A DNA stretch of 64,000 nucleotides, taken from positions 1-64,000 of the forward strand of contig CAIJOB010000022.1 in NCBI GenBank assembly GCA_903822175.1. The letters are read 5' to 3'. The stretch is from an uncultured Alphaproteobacteria bacterium. GTDB taxonomy: Bacteria > Pseudomonadota > Alphaproteobacteria > Caulobacterales > Caulobacteraceae. The notes beneath the pieces were generated by a model. The model saw nothing but the letters and a program-made list of their open reading frames with translations. It was not told the origin of the DNA and did not search any database. The translations under genes and the position numbers were made by a program. Positions 50,474-57,891 of the stretch are shown piece by piece; position 1 is the stretch's first letter; each line of letters starts with the position of its first letter.

Positions 50474-51349
50474 ATGCGTAGAACATGCGCGGCGCTCCTG
50501 GGCGCCAGCCTCCTGGTGTGCGCCGACGCGGCTCAGGCCGACGAACTGCGGGACGGCGGCAAGCTGCTGCTGACCCAGGGCGTCAGCGACATCGAGGGCG
50601 CGGCGGGCGGCGGCATCGCCGCCTGGGCGCTGATCAGCGGCTATGAGACCCGCGACGGGATCGGCGGCAATGTGCACGCCACTGGCATCCAGCTGAAGGA
50701 CTATCAGTTCCGCACCTATGGCGCGGCGATCGGCTTTCGCGACCGGGTGGAGCTCAGCTACGCGCACCAGGAATTCGACACCCAGGGCACCGGCGAGAAG
50801 CTTGGCCTCGGCCACGGCTTTACCTTCGGCCAGGACGTCTACGGCGTGAAGGTGAAGGTGGCGGGCGATGCGGTCTACAACCAGGATAGCTGGCTGCCGC
50901 AGGTCTCCGTCGGGGCCCAGCTCAAGCGGGCCGACCAGAGCGCGGTGATCAGCTTTCTCGGCGGCCAGCATTCCAGCGGCGTCGACTATTTCGTCGCCGC
51001 CTCGAAGGTCTTCCTCGACGAGAGCCTAGTGCTGAACGGCACGGTCCGCGCCACCAAGGCCAACCAGACCGGCCTCCTGGGTTTCGGCGGCAACAAGGGC
51101 GACGACTATCACGCCGAGTTCGAAGGCTCCGCGGCCCTGCTGCTGACCCGGAAATTCGCGGTCGGCGCGGAATACCGCACCAAGCCCGACAACCTGAACG
51201 GGCTGAAGGAAGACAACTGGGCGGACGTCTTCGCCGCCTACGCCATCAACAAGCAGCTCTCCGTCACCGCGGCCTATGTGGACCTTGGCGAGATCGCCAC
51301 CTTCCGCAACCAGCGCGGTTTCTACCTCTCATTCCAAGCGGGGTTCTAA
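50474..51349 (+). CDS. DUF3034 outer-membrane barrel-like protein
   Basis: 291 residues. The signal peptide ends near AAQADE. The mature part starts GGKLLLTQGVSDIEGAAGGG, core LTQGVSDIEGAAGGG, the family mark of DUF3034. After that alternating strands with aromatic ends go on (YAHQEFDTQGTGEKLGLG, VSVGAQLKR, EGSAALLLTRKFAVGAEYR) and the chain ends SFQAGF with a C-terminal Phe, as in barrels built by BAM. Function unknown. It shares an operon with the truncated globin that begins 1 base after its stop. Confidence 0.85.
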   Translation: MRRTCAALLGASLLVCADAAQADELRDGGKLLLTQGVSDIEGAAGGGIAAWALISGYETRDGIGGNVHATGIQLKDYQFRTYGAAIGFRDRVELSYAHQEFDTQGTGEKLGLGHGFTFGQDVYGVKVKVAGDAVYNQDSWLPQVSVGAQLKRADQSAVISFLGGQHSSGVDYFVAASKVFLDESLVLNGTVRATKANQTGLLGFGGNKGDDYHAEFEGSAALLLTRKFAVGAEYRTKPDNLNGLKEDNWADVFAAYAINKQLSVTAAYVDLGEIATFRNQRGFYLSFQAGF

Positions 51350-51350
51350 G

Positions 51351-51881
51351 ATGATCCAGGCTCTGATTTTCGCCGCCGCCGTGGCCACCGCGACGCCCGC
51401 CCCCAAGGTGGATGGACCGCCGGCCTTCAAGGTCGAGCATCCTTCCGCGACCCATCCGGGCGAGGAGGAGATCGCGACCGCCTACACCCAGTCACCGGCC
51501 AATGCCGGCGCGCCGCAGTTCGAGGGCGACCGCATGTGGAAGGCGTTCCACGAGCAGGCCGGCGTCGACCGGGTGGTGGATGGCCTGGTGGACCGCAGCC
51601 TCGCCGATCCGCGCATCGGCGACATCTTCAAGAGCCACGACATGGTGCGCCTGCGCCGGACCCTGAAGGAGCAGTTCTGCTACATCTTGAACGGTGGCTG
51701 CACCTACTCGGGCCGCGACATGAAGGCGGTGCACAAGGACATGTGCCTGCAGAACACCGACTTTAATGTGCTGGTGGAAGACCTGCAGCTGGCCATGGAC
51801 CAAGAAAAGATCGGCTTCCGCGACCAGAACCGCTTCCTGGCCAAGCTGGCCCCGATCCAGCGGCCGGCGGTCGAGCGGTAG
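51351..51881 (+). CDS. Group 1 truncated hemoglobin with an N-terminal export-like extension
   Basis: 176 residues. The globin core (about 60-170) has VVDGLVDRSLADPRIGDIF, then MVRLRRTLKEQFC, the trHb glycine motif ILNGGCTYSGRDM and the proximal heme His in AVHKDM. Usual length is about 120, so 55 residues are extra at the N terminus: a hydrophobic start (MIQALIFAAAVATATPA) and a linker, which point to export, though no basic n-region is seen. The B10 place appears not to be Tyr. Four Cys could pair in the periplasm. It is 1 base after DUF3034, so in one operon. Confidence 0.85.
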   Translation: MIQALIFAAAVATATPAPKVDGPPAFKVEHPSATHPGEEEIATAYTQSPANAGAPQFEGDRMWKAFHEQAGVDRVVDGLVDRSLADPRIGDIFKSHDMVRLRRTLKEQFCYILNGGCTYSGRDMKAVHKDMCLQNTDFNVLVEDLQLAMDQEKIGFRDQNRFLAKLAPIQRPAVER

Positions 51882-51891
51882 ATTAGATCCT

Positions 51892-52033
51892 CCCCCAGCG
51901 CGGAGCGCGATTGAGGGGGAGGTGGCTCGGTGCGAAGCGCCGAGACGGAGGGGGTTCACCCAGAGCGGATGGCGGAGTGGGCTGCAACCCCCTCAGTCTG
52001 TCTTCGCGGACAGCTCCCCCTAAGGGGAGCATC
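51892..52033. repeat. Composite inverted repeat, copy 5 (type A, reversed)
   Basis: Unit U2 (51892-51958: ctcccccagcgcggagcgcg, then gagacggagggggtt) and unit U1 (51987-52033: aaccccctcagtctgtcttc, then gctccccctaaggggagcat) are the same two units as at 2187-2348 in reverse order. U1 differs from copy 1 by only a few bases. The element lies between the globin stop and the stop of the convergent dehydrogenase. Confidence 0.88.
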
Positions 52034-52040
52034 TGCAGTT

Positions 52041-53573
52041 CTACACGTCGAATTCGACTCCCTGCGCCAGCGGCAGCGTCCGCCCGAAGTTCACGGTGTT
52101 GGTGGCGCGGCGCATGTAGGTCTTCCAGCTGTCGGAGCCGGCCTCGCGGCCGCCGCCGGTCTCCTTCTCGCCGCCGAACGCTCCGCCGATCTCGGCGCCC
52201 GAGGGGCCGATGTTGACGTTGGCGATGCCGCAGTCGGAGCCCCGCGCCGAGGTGAACAGCTCGGCCTCGCGCAGGTCGTTGGTGAAGATCGAGGACGACA
52301 GGCCCTGCGGCACGTCGTTCTGCAGGCGGATCGCCTCGCCCAGGTCCGAGTAGCGCATCACGTAGAGGATCGGGGCGAAGGTCTCGCGGTGGACGACATC
52401 TGCCTGACTCTCCATCTCCACCAGGGCGGGACGCACATAGACTGCGTCCGGAGAGCCCTCGAGTTGGACGCGTTCGCCGCCGGTGATCCGGCCGCCGGCG
52501 GTGCGGGCGTCGGCCAGCGCCTTCTGCTGGCCCTCGAAGGCGGCGTCGTCGATCAGCGGGCCGACCAGGGTTTCGGCCTTGCGCGGATCGCCGACGGGCA
52601 CAGAGCCGTAGGCCGCCTTCAGGCGCGGCAGGAGGGCGTCGTAGATGCTCTCGTGCACGAACAGGCGGCGCAGTGTCGTACACCGCTGGCCGGCGGTGCC
52701 CATGGCCGCGAAGGCGACGCCGCGGAGCGCCAGGTCCAGGTCGGCGCTGGGCGCGACGATGGCGGCATTGTTGCCGCCAAGCTCCAGCAGGGCGCGGGCG
52801 AAGCGGGCGGCCAGGCGCGGCGCCACCGCGCGGCCCATGGCGGTCGAGCCAGTAGCCGAGACCAGCGGGACCTTGGGATGGTCGACCAGAGCCTCGCCGA
52901 CTTCCCGGCCACCGATGACCACAGCGGACAGGCCCTTCGGCGCGTCGCCGAATTTCGCCAAGGCGCGGTCCAGCAGGGCCTGGACGGCCAGCGCCGTCAG
53001 CGGGGTCTTTTCCGAGGGCTTCCAGATGACCGCGTCGCCGCAGACCAACGCCAGCGCCGCGTTCCACGACCAGACCGCGACCGGGAAGTTGAAGGCCGAG
53101 ATCACCCCGACCACGCCGATCGGATGCCAGGTCTCCATCATCCGGTGCTCGAGCCGCTCGGTGGCGATGGTCAGGCCGAACAGCTGGCGCGACAGGCCGA
53201 CAGCGTAGTCGCAGATGTCGATCATCTCCTGCACTTCGCCGGCGGCCTCGGAGACGATCTTGCCGGCCTCCAGCGTCACCAGGCGGGCGAGGTCAGCCTT
53301 GGCAGCGCGCAGCTCCTCGCCCAGCAGGCGGACCAGTTCGCCGCGCCGCGGGGCGGGGACTGAGCGCCAGATCAGGTAGGCTTCGTGCGCGGTCTCGACA
53401 GCCTTCGCGGTGGAGACAGGGGAGGCGTCGTGCACCTGCGCCATGATCTCGCCGGTGACCGGCGAGCGCACGGCGCGGCCGCCGCCGGTCCAGAGCGCCC
53501 CGGCGCCGCCCAGGCGGCTCAGCACGTCGTGGGCCTCGGCGCGCGCCGAGCCGATGGGGGATTGCAAGGTCAT
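52041..53573 (-). CDS. Aldehyde dehydrogenase, piperideine-6-carboxylate dehydrogenase (ALDH7) type
   Basis: 510 residues from the ATG at 53573. ALDH marks: AFNFPVAVWSWNAALAL, WKPSEKTPLTA, LELGGNNAAIV (Glu) and the active Cys in GTAGQRCTTLRRLFVH. The GQRCTTLRR form is that of ALDH7A1/AmaB/Pcd, which oxidise 2-aminoadipate 6-semialdehyde (in balance with delta-1-piperideine-6-carboxylate) to 2-aminoadipate with NAD+. The upstream gene is a lysine 6-dehydrogenase-like protein, 8 bases away, which makes just this substrate. So the pair forms a lysine breakdown route. Confidence 0.9.
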   Translation of the reverse strand: MTLQSPIGSARAEAHDVLSRLGGAGALWTGGGRAVRSPVTGEIMAQVHDASPVSTAKAVETAHEAYLIWRSVPAPRRGELVRLLGEELRAAKADLARLVTLEAGKIVSEAAGEVQEMIDICDYAVGLSRQLFGLTIATERLEHRMMETWHPIGVVGVISAFNFPVAVWSWNAALALVCGDAVIWKPSEKTPLTALAVQALLDRALAKFGDAPKGLSAVVIGGREVGEALVDHPKVPLVSATGSTAMGRAVAPRLAARFARALLELGGNNAAIVAPSADLDLALRGVAFAAMGTAGQRCTTLRRLFVHESIYDALLPRLKAAYGSVPVGDPRKAETLVGPLIDDAAFEGQQKALADARTAGGRITGGERVQLEGSPDAVYVRPALVEMESQADVVHRETFAPILYVMRYSDLGEAIRLQNDVPQGLSSSIFTNDLREAELFTSARGSDCGIANVNIGPSGAEIGGAFGGEKETGGGREAGSDSWKTYMRRATNTVNFGRTLPLAQGVEFDV

Positions 53574-53581
53574 CTTCGGAT

Positions 53582-54682
53582 CTACTCGGCGGCGTGCAGG
53601 GCTTGCGGGGTGTCGCCAGCGTAGAAGCGTCCGAAGCGGTTGCCCAGGATGTCGGCGAGCGGAATGTCCTCTTGGCGAATGAAGCCCTTCGACGGCAGTT
53701 GGCCGGTCGCGAGCAGATCCAGCACGGCGCAGACGGCGCCGGCGGTTGTGATCTGGATGGCGCTCAGCATCTCGCCGGCGACCACCTGGGCGTAGACCTT
53801 GTTGACGTAGGTCTCCTGCATCAGCCGGCCATCCTTCAGTCCACTGACGGTTACGAAGACGATGACCACGTCCTGCAGGGTTGCCGGCACCGCCTGCTCC
53901 AGGATGTCCTTGAGCAGCGGCCGGCGGTTGCGCAGGCCCAGGTCGTTCAACAGCGCCTTCATGATCGCCGCGTGGCCCGGATAGCGGATGGTGCGGTAGT
54001 TGAGGTTGCGCACCTTGCCGTCCAGGGTCTGGCACAGCGTGCCCAGCCCGCCCGAGGTGTTGAAGGCCTCGTAGGTGACGCCGTCGAGGGCGAATTCCTC
54101 GCACTCCTCGAGCGCCGGGACCTCGCGCAGGCGGCCCTCGACGATGGCTTCGCAGGGCTCGCAATATTCGTTGATCACCCCGTCGGTCGACCAGGTGAGA
54201 TTGTAGTTGAGCGCATTGGACGGATAGCGCGGCAGGGCGCCGACCCGCAGGCGCACATCGTGCAACTCGTCGAAGTGCTTGCAGAGATCCCAGGCGGCGA
54301 TGGTGATGAAGCCAGGCGCCAGGCCGCATTGCGGGATGAAGGCCGTCGACGCGTCCTCGGCGAGGTCCCGCACCACCCGGCTCGCGGCCACGTCCTCGGT
54401 GAGGTCGAGATAGTGGGCGCCGGCGGTCTTGGCGGCCTGGGCCACCGCGACGGTCAGGTGATAGGGCGCGGCGTTGATCACCGCGAAGCAGCCGGCCAGC
54501 GCCTCGCCCAGGGCGGCGGCGCTGTCGATGGCGACGGCGGCGGTCTTGGCGCGGGTGTCGACGCCGGCCAGGGCCTGGGCGTTGGCGTCGATCACCAGCA
54601 CCTCATAGTCGCCGCAGCCGGCGAGCAGGGCGGCGGCCGTGGAGCCGATCTTGCCGGCGCCGATGACGGCGATCTTGCGCAT
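53582..54682 (-). CDS. Saccharopine dehydrogenase family protein, probably lysine 6-dehydrogenase
   Basis: 366 residues. The N-terminal Rossmann motif is IAVIGAGKIGSTAAALLAG (NAD-binding), then VINAAPYHLTVAVAQAA and AGAHYLDLTEDV, usual in the saccharopine-dehydrogenase fold. QCGLAPGFITIAAWDL and the C-terminal TTAGAVCAVLDLLATGQLP complete it. At 366 residues it fits the short lysine 6-dehydrogenase group, which oxidises the 6-amino group of lysine with NAD+ to give piperideine-6-carboxylate. The next gene codes a dehydrogenase for that product. An Lrp regulator is divergent 139 bases away. Confidence 0.82.
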   Translation of the reverse strand: MRKIAVIGAGKIGSTAAALLAGCGDYEVLVIDANAQALAGVDTRAKTAAVAIDSAAALGEALAGCFAVINAAPYHLTVAVAQAAKTAGAHYLDLTEDVAASRVVRDLAEDASTAFIPQCGLAPGFITIAAWDLCKHFDELHDVRLRVGALPRYPSNALNYNLTWSTDGVINEYCEPCEAIVEGRLREVPALEECEEFALDGVTYEAFNTSGGLGTLCQTLDGKVRNLNYRTIRYPGHAAIMKALLNDLGLRNRRPLLKDILEQAVPATLQDVVIVFVTVSGLKDGRLMQETYVNKVYAQVVAGEMLSAIQITTAGAVCAVLDLLATGQLPSKGFIRQEDIPLADILGNRFGRFYAGDTPQALHAAE

Positions 54683-54756
54683 GGGGGAATCTCCTCGGGC
54701 GGCGTATCCGTCAAAGGATGATTCGAGGCGGCGCCACTATCAATTGCCAACTCGGC

Positions 54757-54774
54757 GATATTTGTGAGATATTT
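54757..54774. promoter_or_regulatory. Direct repeat in the lysine operon/Lrp gap
   Basis: gatattt (54757-54763) recurs at 54768-54774, start-to-start 11 bases, about one helix turn. The stretch around it (54741-54805) is the AT-rich part of the divergent gap. It may be the binding place of the Lrp-type regulator coded next to it (inference). Confidence 0.45.
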
Positions 54775-54821
54775 GGACGTATCGACCAATAAAAATGGCA
54801 TAATGACGAAGGCGGCGCTTG

Positions 54822-55247
54822 ATGGACGATCTCGACGACCACCTGATCGCCCGCCTGCGCGATGACGCCCGCGCGCCGGTCGCTGAATTGGCTCGGGCGC
54901 TCGGCCTCTCGCGCACCACCGTTCAAAGCCGGCTCGCCCGGCTGGAGCGGACCGGCGTAATCGCCGGCTATTCGGTGAAGCTGTCGGAAGCGCGCGAGGC
55001 GGCGCTGATCCACGCCTTCGTCATGCTGACGGTCGAGCCGAAACAGGCCGCCGCGGTCACCGCGTCGCTGAAGCGCATGCCGGGCGTGCGGCGCCTGCAG
55101 TCCGTGAGCGGACCATCGGACATGATCGCCGCGGTCGCGGCGCCCAGCGTCGGCGACATGGACGCCCTGATCGACGAGATCGGCGCCCTGCGCGGGGTCG
55201 AGCGCACCAACTCCTCGATCGTGCTGGCGACCAAGTTCGATCGCTAG
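54822..55247 (+). CDS. Lrp/AsnC family transcriptional regulator
   Basis: 141 residues from the ATG at 54822, or a TTG just before it. An N-terminal HTH (about 1-50) with HLIARLRDDARAPVAELARALGLSRTTVQSRLARLE is clear (core LGLSRTTVQSRLARLE), then the RAM effector domain with VMLTVEPKQAAAV and VSGPSDMIAAVAA. Proteins of this size bind amino acids and control their metabolism. It diverges from the lysine 6-dehydrogenase-like gene, so lysine or a derivative is the likely effector (inference). Confidence 0.92.
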   Translation: MDDLDDHLIARLRDDARAPVAELARALGLSRTTVQSRLARLERTGVIAGYSVKLSEAREAALIHAFVMLTVEPKQAAAVTASLKRMPGVRRLQSVSGPSDMIAAVAAPSVGDMDALIDEIGALRGVERTNSSIVLATKFDR

Positions 55248-55362
55248 AGGCAGAACGACTGTGGCCGATTCAGCGCGGCGAGGGCGGAAACGGACGCTGT
55301 AAACCTGACCTTTATGATCGCCGATTAGGGTCCGTAGGTTAGGCGGAGTTCCCACCGGTCCC

Positions 55363-57891
55363 ATGAAGTCCTTCTCGCGTCGGTTCCTGATCAGCGTCGG
55401 CTTGATGTCGCTGATCATGACGGTGCTCGGCACCTTCGGCGCATTCGTTGTGTTCGAGCGCGAGCTCTCGAACCGCCAGATCGGCTACCTCACGGACTAC
55501 GTCCGGGAGCGCAGCTCCAATGTGGATCGCCAGTTCTCCAACCTTTCCACCGTTCACAAGGCCGCCGGCGAGGAGCTGGAGCGGCGGATGAACCACCTGA
55601 CCGACGCCGAGGTGGCGAAGCTGGCGGACGAGTATTTCCCGCTGCAAGCGGACGGCACGCGCCGCAGCCGCGACAAGTATTTCGACGGCGTGGTCGGCCA
55701 GGGCGACTACACCTATGGCCTGGGCGCCTTCATCGCGCAGGCTAAGGCCGCGACGCCTGACGAGATGCGCGCGCTGGTGGCCTCGTTCCGGCTGGCGTCG
55801 GATTTTGGCCAGGCCATGCGCCGCGACTACGACAACTTCTACTTCTTCACGGCCACGCCCACGCGGCTGGTGATGTACGGCCCCGACCGGCCCGACCACC
55901 TGATGTTCTACCGCCACGAGGCGCCGGCCGACCTGTCGATCTCCGGCGAGGAGATGGCCAAGGTCACGCTTCCGCAATTCGACCCCAGCCGCGCGACCCG
56001 CTGCACCAACCTGCAGCGGCTGGTGCAGGATACGGTCGGCAAGCGCCTGGCCACGGCCTGCCTGACGCCGGCCTATGTCAACGGCCGCTATATCGGCGCC
56101 TTCGGCTCATCGATGGAGCTGACGCACTTCTTCCTGAACGCGGTGAAGAACACGCCGTCCGGCGCCTCGCCGATGATCGTGACCTCGAAGGGCGAGCTGA
56201 TCGCCTATCCGGGCTTCACCGACCAGGGCGCCACGCCGGAAAAGACGCTGGCCGACTACCAGAAGAAGTTTGCGCTCACTGACCTCGCCACCCGCATCGG
56301 CAAAGACAAGCGCGAGAACGGCGTGATCGAGAGCCCGGACGGCCGCCAGATCGTCGCCTTCGGACGGCTGAATGGCCCCAACTGGTACCTGCTGCTGACC
56401 TATCCCAAGGCCAATGTGATGGCCTCGGCGCTGAAATCCGCCTCCTGGGTGCTGCTGATCGGCGGCATCGCGTCCGCCATCCAGGCGCTGGCTGTCGTGC
56501 TGCTGGCGCGGCGCAGCATCGTGCGCCCGGTCGAGCGGCTGGCAGCCTCCTGCGAAGGCGGCGACAACGAGCGCCCCGACGTCAGCGACGTGGAGCTGCG
56601 CAACGACGAGATCGGCGTCTTGGCGACCTCGCTGCGCACCGAACGCGAAAAGACCGTCGCGGTGCTGGCCTCGCTGGAGGACCGCGTCAGCGAACGCACC
56701 GCCCAGCTGGAGCGCGCCAATACCGAGAAATCGCGCTTCCTGGCCAATATGAGCCACGAGCTGCGCACGCCGCTGAACGGCGTCATCGCGATCTCCGAGA
56801 CCCTGGCCGGCCAGGAAACCACGCCCAAGGGCAAGGAGCTGGCTGAGCTGATCGTCGCCTCCGGGCGCCTGCTCGAGCGGGTGCTGACCGACATCCTGGA
56901 CTTCTCGAAGATCGAGGCCGGCGAGATCACGCTGGGCAGCGACGACTTCGCCATGACCCGGCTGGTCAGCCACGTGGCCGAGCTGCACAAGGCGTCGGCC
57001 GAGGCCAAGGGCCTGAACTTCCGCTGGTCGATCGCCCCGGAGGCCGAGGGCCACTACGCGGGCGACACGGTGCGGATCACCCAGGTGCTCTCGAACCTGC
57101 TCTCCAACGCGGTGAAGTTCACCGAGGCCGGCGAGGTCGTGCTGGACGTCATCGCCTTTGGCGACGAGATCCGCTTCCAGGTTTCCGACAGCGGCATCGG
57201 CTTCGACGAGGAGACCGGCCAGCGCCTGTTCCGCCGCTTCGAACAGGCCGACGCCTCGATCCGCCGCCGGTTCGGCGGCACGGGCCTTGGCCTCGCCATC
57301 AGCCGCTCGCTGATCGAGCTGATGGGCGGGCGCATCGTGGTGCAGTCGCGCCCGGGCCACGGCTCGACCTTCTCGGTCTATGTGCCTCTAGAGCGGCTCG
57401 AGGACGTCGCCATCGACGAGGGGCAGAACGAGGCCCCGGTGTTCGATATCGCCGGCGCCCGGGTGCTGGTGGCCGAGGACCATCCGACCAACCAGAAGGT
57501 CGTCGAGCTCATCCTGGACTCGGTGGGCGTCACCCCGGTGATCGTCGAGAACGGCCAGCTGGCCATCGACCTGCTGCGTCAGGAGCGCTTCGACGTTGTC
57601 CTGATGGACATGCAGATGCCGGAGCTGGACGGCCTCACCGCCACCGCGCTCCTGCGCCAGTTCGAGCGTGAAACCGGCCTGCCGCGCACGCCGGTGATCA
57701 TGCTTACCGCCAATGCGCTCGACGAGCATATGCGCGCCAGCCATGAGGCCGGCGCCGACCTGCACCTCTCCAAGCCGATCCACGCCCAGGCGCTGATCGA
57801 GAGCATCATGAACGCCATCAGCGGCCGCGCGGACGAGGCCACCGACGAGGCGGCCCCGGAGCAGGACGGCGAAGAGACCGCCGTCGCCTAG
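55363..57891 (+). CDS. Hybrid histidine kinase (Cache-type sensor, HisKA, HATPase, receiver)
   Basis: 842 residues. TM1 (about 8-30), a large periplasmic Cache-like domain (about 35-355) with WYLLLTYPKANVMA before TM2 (about 362-385), a short HAMP-like and coiled part, HisKA with ANMSHELRTPLNGVIAI (phospho-His near 465), HATPase with LSNLLSNAVKFTEAG, VSDSGIGFD and GGTGLGLAIS, then a receiver with VLVAEDHPTNQKV, VLMDMQMPELDG (phospho-Asp), MLTANA and LSKPI. Phosphate probably goes on to a separate HPt protein not coded here. Its TAG and that of the convergent PHP gene share CTAG at 57888-57891. Confidence 0.93.
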   Translation: MKSFSRRFLISVGLMSLIMTVLGTFGAFVVFERELSNRQIGYLTDYVRERSSNVDRQFSNLSTVHKAAGEELERRMNHLTDAEVAKLADEYFPLQADGTRRSRDKYFDGVVGQGDYTYGLGAFIAQAKAATPDEMRALVASFRLASDFGQAMRRDYDNFYFFTATPTRLVMYGPDRPDHLMFYRHEAPADLSISGEEMAKVTLPQFDPSRATRCTNLQRLVQDTVGKRLATACLTPAYVNGRYIGAFGSSMELTHFFLNAVKNTPSGASPMIVTSKGELIAYPGFTDQGATPEKTLADYQKKFALTDLATRIGKDKRENGVIESPDGRQIVAFGRLNGPNWYLLLTYPKANVMASALKSASWVLLIGGIASAIQALAVVLLARRSIVRPVERLAASCEGGDNERPDVSDVELRNDEIGVLATSLRTEREKTVAVLASLEDRVSERTAQLERANTEKSRFLANMSHELRTPLNGVIAISETLAGQETTPKGKELAELIVASGRLLERVLTDILDFSKIEAGEITLGSDDFAMTRLVSHVAELHKASAEAKGLNFRWSIAPEAEGHYAGDTVRITQVLSNLLSNAVKFTEAGEVVLDVIAFGDEIRFQVSDSGIGFDEETGQRLFRRFEQADASIRRRFGGTGLGLAISRSLIELMGGRIVVQSRPGHGSTFSVYVPLERLEDVAIDEGQNEAPVFDIAGARVLVAEDHPTNQKVVELILDSVGVTPVIVENGQLAIDLLRQERFDVVLMDMQMPELDGLTATALLRQFERETGLPRTPVIMLTANALDEHMRASHEAGADLHLSKPIHAQALIESIMNAISGRADEATDEAAPEQDGEETAVA

